From Cyanobacteriota bacterium (GTDB lineage Bacteria > Cyanobacteriota > Cyanobacteriia > PCC-6307 > Cyanobiaceae), in assembly GCA_947463165.1 (NCBI GenBank), contig CANHSW010000049.1, positions 1 through 10,031 of the forward strand: 10,031 nucleotides of DNA, read 5' to 3'. The notes below the pieces were generated by a model. That model was given only the letters and a program-made list of their open reading frames with translations, was not told where the DNA came from and searched no databases. Shown in pieces: positions 1 through 5,917 of this stretch. A program made the position numbers and the translations under genes. Numbering within the stretch: position 1 is the stretch's first letter; each line of letters begins with the position of its first letter.

Positions 1-257
1 CGGGCCTGCTGCATAACGGAATGGGGAAACCAACCCACATTGAGCACGATCTGGCCGTGTTCCAGAGGCCCGTAGTGGCCCCTCTCGCCGGCAAGTAGTC
101 GCTTGACGCAGATCTCGCCGGCGCGGCTTTCCTCGGGCCAGTTGGCGCGGTCGTCCACCACGTAGCCCTCGCTGTAGTCCTGGTGCATCGCCGCGTAGAT
201 GCACTGCTGGGGGTGGGGGGTGGCGGCGATCAGGTCAACCCGGAAGCGAGGGTCCAT
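1..257 (-). CDS. thyX: Flavin-dependent thymidylate synthase ThyX (N-terminal part, cut by window edge)
   Basis: ThyX makes dTMP from dUMP using methylene-tetrahydrofolate and NADPH through a flavin, in the cytoplasm; picocyanobacteria generally use it in place of ThyA. Translating the minus strand from the ATG at 257 gives 85 residues before the edge. They begin MDPRFRVDLIAATPHPQQ and include GEICVKRLLAGERGHYGPLEH (about residues 48-67) and GWFPHSVMQQA at the cut, a run I recognise from cyanobacterial ThyX. The window ends just before the expected RTHR signature motif, so the active site cannot be inspected. The frame stays open a short way upstream of 257, but I saw no better start there, and no clear Shine-Dalgarno. 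It follows txlA on the same strand after a 200-bp gap, a neighbour pairing I recall from other picocyanobacteria. Identification rests on recalled family sequence, not on a search. Confidence 0.9.
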   Translation of the reverse strand, partial: MDPRFRVDLIAATPHPQQCIYAAMHQDYSEGYVVDDRANWPEESRAGEICVKRLLAGERGHYGPLEHGQIVLNVGWFPHSVMQQA

Positions 258-457
258 CGGTTCCGGCCAGGGGCGGTAAACACTGATAGCTACATCTAGG
301 CCAGCCAGTCAGCAGCTCGCCATTCAGTGGTTCGCCTGGCAGCAGCGCTGCTACATGGAAGCCCGCCAGGCAAGAGCTCTACTGGTTTCTGGTCATGCCT
401 TGCCCGGAAGAGCATTCGCCAACTGGCGGCCCTTGGCTTGTCTGCTGATTGCAGCCG
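258..457. other. Non-coding gap between txlA and thyX with clustered palindromes
   Basis: I find no convincing gene in these 200 bases; the frame open on the plus strand continues antisense through txlA and looks like a GC artefact. The gap holds several small dyads: GCCTGGC (334-340) facing GCCAGGC (365-371) with the 12-bp palindrome AGCAGCGCTGCT (341-352) inside the loop, AGAGCTCT (373-380), and CGCCA/TGGCG (417-428). None is followed by a T-run on either strand, so these do not look like intrinsic terminators. The region would be transcribed if txlA and thyX form one operon. The thyX promoter or leader may also lie here; I cannot pick out boxes with confidence. Confidence 0.5.
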
Positions 458-1045
458 TCAACCATGGCTGCGGGGGCCAGCTCCGGTTCCAGGCCTGGGG
501 GCGGTGATGTCAGCATCTCCCCCGCTCTGCTCGGCGATGGCCGGGGTTAGGGGACTCAGCTCGCCCACCCCCGCCAGCTTGGGTAGCGGTGAGCCGGCCA
601 GCAGGGCATCGCTGATGGCGGCCAGCTCGGTGGCGCTGCGGGCACCGATCGCCCGACCCACCTGCTGGCCGCTGGCACTGAACAGATCCAACTGGGGGAT
701 GCCATTCACCTGGAAGCGCTCGATCTCCGCCTGCCAGCGGGGGTTGTCCACGTTCAGCAGCACCACGTTCAGTTGGCCCTGGCGGCGCTCAGCCAGGGTG
801 TCCATCGCCGGTGCCATCGCTTGGCAGGCCTGGCACCAATCGGCGTAGAACTCCACGATGGTGGGCCGGCCATTGGCCAGGGCGACCGGCAGGTCCAGCG
901 ACTGGCGGGCCAGCTTTTCCAGCGGCGCCTGGGGATGCAGGCCCCCCCGCAGCCACAGCAGCGTCACCGCCAGCAGCGTCGCCAGCACCAGCAGGATCCA
1001 GCGTTCGCGGCCGCTGGTGGTAGGGGACTCCGGCTGGGGGGCCAT
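458..1045 (-). CDS. txlA: TxlA/HCF164-like membrane-anchored thioredoxin-fold protein
   Basis: 195 residues from the ATG at 1045. Residues 16-32 form one hydrophobic segment after a short charged N-terminus, i.e. a membrane anchor. A thioredoxin fold follows, with EFYADWCQACQAMAP around residues 65-79: the redox pair is C71/C74 in a WCQAC motif, and the cis-proline loop is GIP at 115-117. LLNVDNPRW (96-104) is typical of the cyanobacterial TxlA family. The plant homologue HCF164 sits in the thylakoid membrane with its thioredoxin domain in the lumen and acts in cytochrome b6f assembly. A similar reductant-relay role here is inferred, not shown. The tail from about residue 160 is proline- and glycine-rich. 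An in-frame TTG at 1078 would add 11 residues; I prefer the ATG because it gives a compact leader. It is divergent from the NIL-ferredoxin gene, with thyX 200 bp downstream. Confidence 0.9.
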   Translation of the reverse strand: MAPQPESPTTSGRERWILLVLATLLAVTLLWLRGGLHPQAPLEKLARQSLDLPVALANGRPTIVEFYADWCQACQAMAPAMDTLAERRQGQLNVVLLNVDNPRWQAEIERFQVNGIPQLDLFSASGQQVGRAIGARSATELAAISDALLAGSPLPKLAGVGELSPLTPAIAEQSGGDADITAPRPGTGAGPRSHG

Positions 1046-1099
1046 GGCGGGTTGGCGGCGAGGTGGGCACTCTGGCAACCCTTGCTAGCGTCTGCGATC

Positions 1100-1114
1100 G
1101 GCGCCATGGGCGCC
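1100..1114. promoter_or_regulatory. Dyad GGCGCC-ATG-GGCGCC in the txlA / NIL-ferredoxin divergent spacer
   Basis: Two GGCGCC hexamers separated by three bases form a 6-bp inverted repeat in the 92-bp spacer between the divergent starts at 1045 (minus) and 1138 (plus). The spacer must carry promoters or leaders for both genes, and a dyad there could be an operator. In DNA this rich in G and C, such palindromes also arise by chance. I see no convincing -10/-35 pair. Confidence 0.25.
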
Positions 1115-1137
1115 AGACGGGGCAGCCGGGGGGACCC

Positions 1138-1551
1138 ATGAAGCGTCGGCTCACTCTGCATTTCCCCCGCGAGGCGGTCCACGAGCCGATCACCTATCGG
1201 CTGGCGGTGGATTTCGACATCGCCGCCAAGATCCTGCGGGCCCAGATCGCTCCCAACCAGAGCGGCACGATGGTGGTGGAGCTATCGGGCGACATCGATG
1301 AGCTGCAGGCCGCCGAGGAATGGCTGGAATCTCGGGGGCTGCAGCTCAACCGCGCCCCTGGCCAAATTCACATCGATCCCCGTGCCTGCGTCGATTGCGG
1401 CATCTGTTCCAGTGTTTGCCCCAGCGGCGCCCTACGGTTTGACCTACCCCTGGGGCTGCTGCAGTTCGACGCACAGCGCTGCCTGGTATGCGAGCAGTGC
1501 ATCCCCAGCTGTCCCCTGGACGCCATTTCTCTGGAGCTGGAGGCGGCATGA
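1138..1551 (+). CDS. NIL-domain protein with two [4Fe-4S] ferredoxin motifs
   Basis: 137 residues. The N-terminal part (about 1-75) fits the NIL domain, the small ligand-binding domain found at the C-terminus of methionine-transporter ATPases such as MetN. The C-terminal part (78-132) is a bacterial-type dicluster ferredoxin with two complete CxxCxxCxxxCP motifs, C84/C87/C90/C94 and C115/C118/C121/C125, so all eight cluster ligands are present. NIL/ferredoxin proteins of methanogens and Desulfovibrio have been tied to homocysteine/sulfur assimilation; the role in cyanobacteria is unsettled. The ATG at 1138 is preceded by a G-rich stretch (CCGGGGGGA) that could serve as Shine-Dalgarno. The frame is open back to a GTG at 1063, but that extension reads like non-coding sequence. 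The stop overlaps the next start by ATGA, so translation of the two is probably coupled. No signal peptide; likely cytoplasmic. Confidence 0.92.
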   Translation: MKRRLTLHFPREAVHEPITYRLAVDFDIAAKILRAQIAPNQSGTMVVELSGDIDELQAAEEWLESRGLQLNRAPGQIHIDPRACVDCGICSSVCPSGALRFDLPLGLLQFDAQRCLVCEQCIPSCPLDAISLELEAA

Positions 1552-2015
1552 GGCGCCTGATTCGTCTGCTCAGCCTGCCGCTGCGGGCGCCCTTCCTGCT
1601 GGTGCTGGTGGCGGTATCCCTCTATGAGGGGCTGCACTGGAGCACCCCGGAGCTGCTCCCCAGCCGCCCCCTGGCCAACCTGCCCTCGCTGCTCTGGTCG
1701 CTCGACTGTCTGCACGCCCTGCTGGTGGTGATGGTGTGCACCATGCCCGACATCCTGCTGCGCCGAATCTCGATCGTGATGGCCACCAGCAGGGTGATGA
1801 GCTTGGTGATCACCCTGCTGCTCGTCACCCTGGGGGGCCTCTATCTGCTGCACCTCAAGGTGCTCTCCAACGTGCTGATTCTGGCCAGTGCCGTTTTGTT
1901 GGCGCGGTTGGATCTGGCTCGCATCCGTATCAGTCCACCACCGTTAAAGCAGCTGGTGGCTTTCTCCGCCCTGGTGCTGATCAGCGCCAGCGTCGGTCGC
2001 TGGCTGGCTGCTTAA
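1548..2015 (+). CDS. Multi-pass membrane protein of unknown function, coupled to NIL-ferredoxin
   Basis: 155 residues starting inside the ATGA overlap with the upstream ferredoxin gene. Hydrophobic stretches at about 14-29, 48-66, 83-101, 105-121 and 133-152 suggest four or five membrane helices. Charged residues lie between them, notably RR at 72-73 and a DLARIR stretch near 122-127. The N-terminus MRRLIRLL is basic and fits the cytoplasmic side. The general look (short, four-helix, with an ILLRRI-type motif after helix 2) recalls PsiE-like phosphate-starvation membrane proteins, but I cannot confirm this and do not assign it. The tight overlap with a two-cluster ferredoxin suggests the two products work together, perhaps as a membrane-linked redox or regulatory unit; this is inference from context. 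It is followed by a weak hairpin and a convergent transglycosylase gene. Confidence 0.85.
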   Translation: MRRLIRLLSLPLRAPFLLVLVAVSLYEGLHWSTPELLPSRPLANLPSLLWSLDCLHALLVVMVCTMPDILLRRISIVMATSRVMSLVITLLLVTLGGLYLLHLKVLSNVLILASAVLLARLDLARIRISPPPLKQLVAFSALVLISASVGRWLAA

Positions 2016-2035
2016 GCCGTATCAGCCGGGCTTTT
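2014..2035 (+). terminator. Weak candidate terminator after the ferredoxin/membrane-protein pair
   Basis: AAGCC (2014-2018) can pair with GGCTT (2029-2033), followed by a short T stretch ending at 2035. The stem is only 5 bp, its left arm includes the stop codon TAA of the membrane-protein gene, and its right arm shares bases with the T-run. It is therefore a marginal intrinsic terminator, plausible mainly because it lies between convergent genes. Confidence 0.25.
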
Positions 2036-2080
2036 CAGCAGTGGGGAATCAGCAGTGGGGAAAAGGCCTCAGCAGTGGGG
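2035..2080. repeat. Three direct copies of TCAGCAGTGGGG at the slt 3' end
   Basis: Exact 12-base copies begin at 2035, 2049 and 2069, separated by 2 and 8 bases. The third copy contains the slt stop codon (TCA on the plus strand, 2069-2071) and encodes its last two residues, His-Cys. The other two lie in the short convergent spacer. Three exact copies within 46 bases are unlikely by chance and point to local duplication, possibly by slippage. No function is evident. Confidence 0.8.
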
Positions 2081-4096
2081 CTGTCGCGCCAACTGCAGGC
2101 TCCAGAGGTTGCCCAGCACCTTTTTCACGTAGAGCCGCGTTTCTGGATAGGGGATCGCTTCCACCCACAGTTCCGGCCAGCGCTGGGGGTTGGGCTGCCG
2201 CCAGCCGGCCACCGCCCCGGGGCCGGCGTTGTAACTGGCCACCGCCAGCAGCGGGTTGCCCCGCCACTGGCGCAGCAGTTGGCTCAGGTAGCTGGCCCCC
2301 AGGCTGGCGTTGCGCTCTGGATCCTCCAGCTCATGGTGTGCCAGGGGCCGGCCGGCCAGTTCCGCTGCGGTTTCGGGCATCAGCTGCAGCAGTCCAACGG
2401 CCCCAGCCGGGGAGTGCACGGCGGCACTGAAGCGCGATTCCTGCCGGGCCACCGCCGCCAGCAGCGAGGGGGCCAGGCCCGCCCCCCGGCCGGCCCGTTC
2501 CAGGCTGGCGGCCATTGGCACCGCGGCCAGGCTGGCCTGCAGGGCGGCCGTGAGCTGGCAGTCTCCCGGTGGCAGGCGCAGTTCCGCCTGCTCCAATTGC
2601 CCCAGACCGATCCAGTGGTCGCCCACGCCGCGGCGCAGCCGCCCCTCCACGATCAATTGCCGCGGCGTTTCTGGGGCCTTGCCGCCGCTCTGGAGCCGCC
2701 ATTGCTCCCAGGCCTCCAGCGGTTGATCCAGCCGCCAGAGGCGATCCACGGCCAGCTGGTCGCTGTGCTGGCCGCTGTTCAGGGGGCGCCACTGGGGTCG
2801 GGGCAGGGGGCGATCCGCCGCCGGCGTCAGCGCCAGCTCCCCTTTGCCCAGGCGCAGGGCCGCTCGCCAGCCGTAATAGCCCCAGGGGTGTTGGCTCAGC
2901 ACCGCTTGCCAGCTGCGGCGGGCGGCCTGCTGCTGGCCCAGTTGCCCCTGGCTGAAGCCAAGCCAGAACAGCTGCCTGGCCGCCAGGGCGCCGGGCAGGG
3001 ACCGGCTGAGCTCGGGGGCCAGCAGGGTTTCGGCATCCCGCCAACGCTGGGCCAGCAGCGCCGCTCGGGCCAGTTCCCACTGCAGTTGCCAGGCCGCCGG
3101 CTCCGCCGGCCAACGCCGCAACACCCCCAGGGCCGCGGCCCTTTGGCCGGCCAGCCCTGGTTCCAGGGCCAGGCGAGCCTGCACCGCGCCACCGGCCCGC
3201 AGCGAGGCCGGCAGTTGCCGCACCAGTTGGAGATTGACGGGCCCGCGCCCTTCGCACAAAAGTCTTGCCGCCTCGCGGCCCAAGGGGGTGGTCGGTTGGC
3301 GCTGGGCCAGCTGGAGCAGCAGGATCTCCCCCCGCTGGGTTTCGCTCGAGTCGCCCTTGACCAGGGCCTGGGCGATGGCCAGTTGGCCGGCGGGTGAGGC
3401 CGCCCGGCCCCGCAGGCAGCGCTGGGCGGCCTCGACATCCCCCAGTTGGGCCAGGCCGCTAGCCAGTTGATCGCGCTCCGCCGCTGTTGGTATCGGGCCC
3501 CGCCGCTCGCAGTTGCGCTGCAGCAGGCTGCGGGCGCCTGGCCAGCGCACCCCCCAGCGGGCCAGGTGCACCGCATCGCCGGCCTCCACCGCCGCCGCCA
3601 GGGCGGCCGGATGGGCGGCAAATCGGCGGAGCAGTTGTTGGCGCAGGGCCGGCTGCTGGCTGCCGAGGGCATAGAGGCCATCGGCGGCGGCGGGCTGGTT
3701 GGCAAAGCGCCGCAGCAGCTGTTGCCAGAGCCGCTCGGCGCTGTCCACCTGGCCGAGGCTGGCGGCGGCCAGGGCATCGCGCTTGAGCACCACCGCCGCC
3801 AGGGGATCGAATCCCCAGCCCTGGCCCGCCAGCAGCGCCCGTTGCCGGCGGGGATCCTCGCCGGCCCTACCCAGCAGCAGCAGGGCCGCCTGGCGGCGCA
3901 GGGATGGATCGGGAGCCAGGTGCAGCAGCAGTTCCAGCTGGGGGCTGGCCAGCAGCGGATCCGGCTGGGGTAGTTGCCGCAGCAGATATCGGCCCCCTAG
4001 CAGCGCCAGGCCGGTGCCCAGGCAGGTTCCAGCCAGGATCAATGGCAAGCGGATCACGGCTACTGGCGGCCCGCCGCCCCTGGCACAGGGCAGCAT
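2069..4096 (-). CDS. slt: Slt70-like lytic transglycosylase
   Basis: 675 residues from the ATG at 4096. After a short leader, residues 15-36 are hydrophobic and form a membrane anchor or signal peptide, so the protein should face the periplasm. Residues 45-500 are a long alanine/leucine/glutamine-rich helical region, matching the helical ring of soluble lytic transglycosylases. The C-terminal SLT domain runs from about 535 to 660. Its catalytic Glu is E553 in ARQESRFS, followed by PAGAVGLLQLMPETA (about 562-576) and YNAGPG starting at Y622. The family cleaves the MurNAc-GlcNAc bond of peptidoglycan to give 1,6-anhydro-MurNAc ends, in wall remodelling. An alternative GTG start at 4057 would begin MIRLPLILAG and put the hydrophobic segment right at the N-terminus; neither start has a clear Shine-Dalgarno. 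The long open frame antisense to it is a codon-bias shadow. Confidence 0.93.
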   Translation of the reverse strand: MLPCARGGGPPVAVIRLPLILAGTCLGTGLALLGGRYLLRQLPQPDPLLASPQLELLLHLAPDPSLRRQAALLLLGRAGEDPRRQRALLAGQGWGFDPLAAVVLKRDALAAASLGQVDSAERLWQQLLRRFANQPAAADGLYALGSQQPALRQQLLRRFAAHPAALAAAVEAGDAVHLARWGVRWPGARSLLQRNCERRGPIPTAAERDQLASGLAQLGDVEAAQRCLRGRAASPAGQLAIAQALVKGDSSETQRGEILLLQLAQRQPTTPLGREAARLLCEGRGPVNLQLVRQLPASLRAGGAVQARLALEPGLAGQRAAALGVLRRWPAEPAAWQLQWELARAALLAQRWRDAETLLAPELSRSLPGALAARQLFWLGFSQGQLGQQQAARRSWQAVLSQHPWGYYGWRAALRLGKGELALTPAADRPLPRPQWRPLNSGQHSDQLAVDRLWRLDQPLEAWEQWRLQSGGKAPETPRQLIVEGRLRRGVGDHWIGLGQLEQAELRLPPGDCQLTAALQASLAAVPMAASLERAGRGAGLAPSLLAAVARQESRFSAAVHSPAGAVGLLQLMPETAAELAGRPLAHHELEDPERNASLGASYLSQLLRQWRGNPLLAVASYNAGPGAVAGWRQPNPQRWPELWVEAIPYPETRLYVKKVLGNLWSLQLARQPHC

Positions 4097-4158
4097 TCTG
4101 GAGAGATTCTGAGCGGGCTCCAGTTCTCATCGACCTGACCTAACCTCCTCCTCCCCAG

Positions 4159-4401
4159 ATGTCGCCTCTGCCCCCCTGGCTGCTGTCCAAATTGCCCCAA
4201 CTGCCCCCCTGGCTGAGCAGTTTGCCGGGCTGGCAGCAGCGCCGACGCGCCCTGGCGGTGCTGGCCCTGGGCGCCATGGTGATGCTGTTGCGGCCCTATG
4301 GCCCGGTGGTGTTGCTGCCCGGTTGGCTGGTGGGAGCGCTGCTGTTGTGGGGGGTGTGGGAGCTGCTCTGCTGGGCCTGGTGGCCGCGCCGCTGGCGATG
4401 A
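4159..4401 (+). CDS. Small two-helix membrane protein, unknown function
   Basis: 80 residues. A proline/tryptophan-rich N-terminus (1-25) is followed by a basic patch QQRRR (26-30) and two hydrophobic segments at about 31-45 and 49-72, the second rich in Trp; the C-terminus is WWPRRWR. Basic residues on either side of the helices fit a hairpin with both ends in the cytoplasm. LPPWL occurs twice, at residues 4-8 and 15-19, from an exact 15-base DNA repeat. No Shine-Dalgarno is evident: the stretch before the ATG is C-rich. It lies between the divergent slt gene and glmM, 56 bp upstream of the latter. I do not recognise the family. The case for a real gene is the coherent membrane topology and its fit in an otherwise empty 360-base gap. 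Confidence 0.6.
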   Translation: MSPLPPWLLSKLPQLPPWLSSLPGWQQRRRALAVLALGAMVMLLRPYGPVVLLPGWLVGALLLWGVWELLCWAWWPRRWR

Positions 4402-4427
4402 GGGGCAAGTTTGAGGCACGTCGATAA

Positions 4428-4446
4428 CCTGAGCGTCTTCATCAGG
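4428..4446 (+). promoter_or_regulatory. Small hairpin in the glmM leader
   Basis: CCTGA (4428-4432) and TCAGG (4442-4446) form a 5-bp stem with a 9-base loop, ending 11 bases before the glmM ATG. It could affect translation initiation, since no ordinary Shine-Dalgarno is visible there. A stem this short may also be chance. Confidence 0.2.
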
Positions 4447-4457
4447 CATTGCGGCGC

Positions 4458-5852
4458 ATGGCGGACTGGGCCCGCTTCCCGATCGGCCAACCGCTGGCGC
4501 CTGGCCAGGCCCACTTCGGCACCGATGGCATCCGCGGCCGGGTGGGGGAGCTGATCACGCCCCTGCTGGCCCTGCAATTGGGTTACTGGAGCGGCCAGGT
4601 TTTTGGCGCTGGCGGGCCGGTGGTGATCGGCCGCGATTCCCGTGCCAGCGGCCCGATGTTGGTGGCGGCCCTGGCGGCCGGTCTCACCGCCGCTGGCCGC
4701 GAGGTTTTCGACCTGGGTCTCTGCCCCACCCCGGCGGTGCCGGGTGCCATCCGGCGGCTCGGGGCCAGTGGCGGCCTGATGGTCTCGGCCAGCCACAACC
4801 CTCCCGGCGACAACGGCATCAAGGCTTTTGGGGCCTGCGGCGCCAAGCTGGCCAAGGCCCAGCAAGCGGCGATCGAGGCCGGTCTGCAGGGCAGTGGCGC
4901 CCAGGTGCCGCAACAGCTTGCCGGCGATGGCCGCTGGTACGAGCGCGCCGATTTGCTGGCCGACTATCGCCAGTCGCTGCTGGACAGTGTCCAGGGGGCC
5001 CGCCTCGATGGCGTCAAATTGGTGCTCGACCTCTGCTGGGGTTCAGCCACCAGCTGTGGCGAGGAGCTGTTCCGCCAGTTGGGGGCCGAGCTCACCGTGT
5101 TGCACGGCAGCCCCGACGGCAGCCGCATCAACCAGGCCTGTGGCAGCACCCACCTGGAACCGCTGCGGGCTGCGGTGTTGGAGCGGGGTGCCGCCATGGG
5201 CTTTGCCTTTGATGGCGACGCCGACCGCATGCTGGCGGTGGACGGCAAGGGGCGGGTGGTGGACGGAGATCAGGTGCTCTACCTCTGGGGCCAGGAGCTG
5301 ATGGCCCGGGATCGCCTGCCCCAGAACCGCATCGTGGCCACGGTGATGAGCAACCTGGGCTTTGAACGGGCCTGGCAGCGGCGCGGTGGCCTATTGGAGC
5401 GCACCGCCGTGGGCGATCAGTACGTCTATGCCGCCATGGAGGAGCACGGCGCCGCCCTGGGAGGGGAGCAGTCTGGCCACATCCTGGCGGCGGACTACGG
5501 CATGAGTGGCGACGGGCTGCTCACCGCCCTGCAGGTGGCCACCCTGGTGGCGCGCCAGGGGGGCTCCTTGGCCGATTGGATGGATGAAAGTTTTTCGGCC
5601 TATCCCCAGAAGTTGGTGAATGTCACCGTGGCCGATAAGTTGCGCCGCACCAGCTGGGCCCGGTGCCAGCCCCTGCAAGAGGCCGTGCTGGCGGCCGAGG
5701 CGGCGATGGCCGGCAGCGGCCGGGTGCTGGTGCGGGCCAGCGGCACCGAACCGCTGTTGCGGGTGATGGTGGAGGCAGCCCACCAGGCGGACGTGGACCA
5801 CTGGTGCGCCCACCTAGCAACCCTGGCGGATCAACACCTAAACGCGGCCTGA
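4458..5852 (+). CDS. glmM: Phosphoglucosamine mutase GlmM
   Basis: 464 residues from the ATG at 4458, a usual length for the family. GlmM interconverts glucosamine-6-phosphate and glucosamine-1-phosphate, the step leading to UDP-GlcNAc for peptidoglycan and lipopolysaccharide, in the cytoplasm. Key motifs are intact: FGTDGIRG (20-27); the phosphoserine loop SASHNP with catalytic S112; the metal-binding loop DGDADR (252-257); and the phosphate-binding RASGTE (426-431). GEQSGH, typical of the sugar-binding loop, lies about two thirds along. The serine must be phosphorylated for activity, as known for the family. A TTG at 4449 would add three residues; the ATG is preferred. It may share a transcript with the small membrane-protein gene upstream, and it converges on the BadF-type kinase gene. 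Confidence 0.97.
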   Translation: MADWARFPIGQPLAPGQAHFGTDGIRGRVGELITPLLALQLGYWSGQVFGAGGPVVIGRDSRASGPMLVAALAAGLTAAGREVFDLGLCPTPAVPGAIRRLGASGGLMVSASHNPPGDNGIKAFGACGAKLAKAQQAAIEAGLQGSGAQVPQQLAGDGRWYERADLLADYRQSLLDSVQGARLDGVKLVLDLCWGSATSCGEELFRQLGAELTVLHGSPDGSRINQACGSTHLEPLRAAVLERGAAMGFAFDGDADRMLAVDGKGRVVDGDQVLYLWGQELMARDRLPQNRIVATVMSNLGFERAWQRRGGLLERTAVGDQYVYAAMEEHGAALGGEQSGHILAADYGMSGDGLLTALQVATLVARQGGSLADWMDESFSAYPQKLVNVTVADKLRRTSWARCQPLQEAVLAAEAAMAGSGRVLVRASGTEPLLRVMVEAAHQADVDHWCAHLATLADQHLNAA

Positions 5853-5870
5853 TCAACTCGGCCTAATCAA
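5845..5870. repeat. Near-tandem CGGCCTRATCAA repeat across the glmM stop codon
   Basis: CGGCCTGATCAA (5845-5856) and CGGCCTAATCAA (5859-5870) differ at one base and are 14 bases apart. The first copy contains the glmM stop codon (TGA, 5850-5852). GATCAAC also occurs at 5829-5835 and 5851-5857. The second copy with following bases can fold as GGCCT-AATCA-AGGCC (5860-5874), a 5-bp stem without a T-run. This 65-bp convergent spacer thus carries duplicated sequence but no clear terminator. Confidence 0.55.
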
Positions 5871-5917
5871 GGCCATCACGATTCCCATGGGGCTGAATCC
5901 ATATTTATGGGGTTTGT

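Noticed and set aside
300..420. tRNA or other known RNA in the txlA-thyX gap
   Set aside because: Stems exist, but no T-loop consensus, acceptor pairing or anticodon arm can be assembled.
327..848. Plus-strand open frame covering the txlA-thyX gap
   Set aside because: Most of it is antisense to txlA and no recognisable protein features are present.
1548..2015. Firm assignment of the membrane protein to the PsiE family
   Set aside because: The helix pattern is only loosely similar; without a profile search the name would be a guess.
1736..3397. Long plus-strand open frame of 553 codons
   Set aside because: It lies antisense to slt and out of frame with the 3' part of the membrane-protein gene. 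Its translation is Gln/Gly/Pro/Arg-rich with no motif, and the slt frame has clear catalytic motifs.
4402..4457. Promoter boxes before glmM (TTGAGG and GATAAC-like hexamers)
   Set aside because: Spacing between the hexamers is wrong for a standard promoter and the matches are weak.
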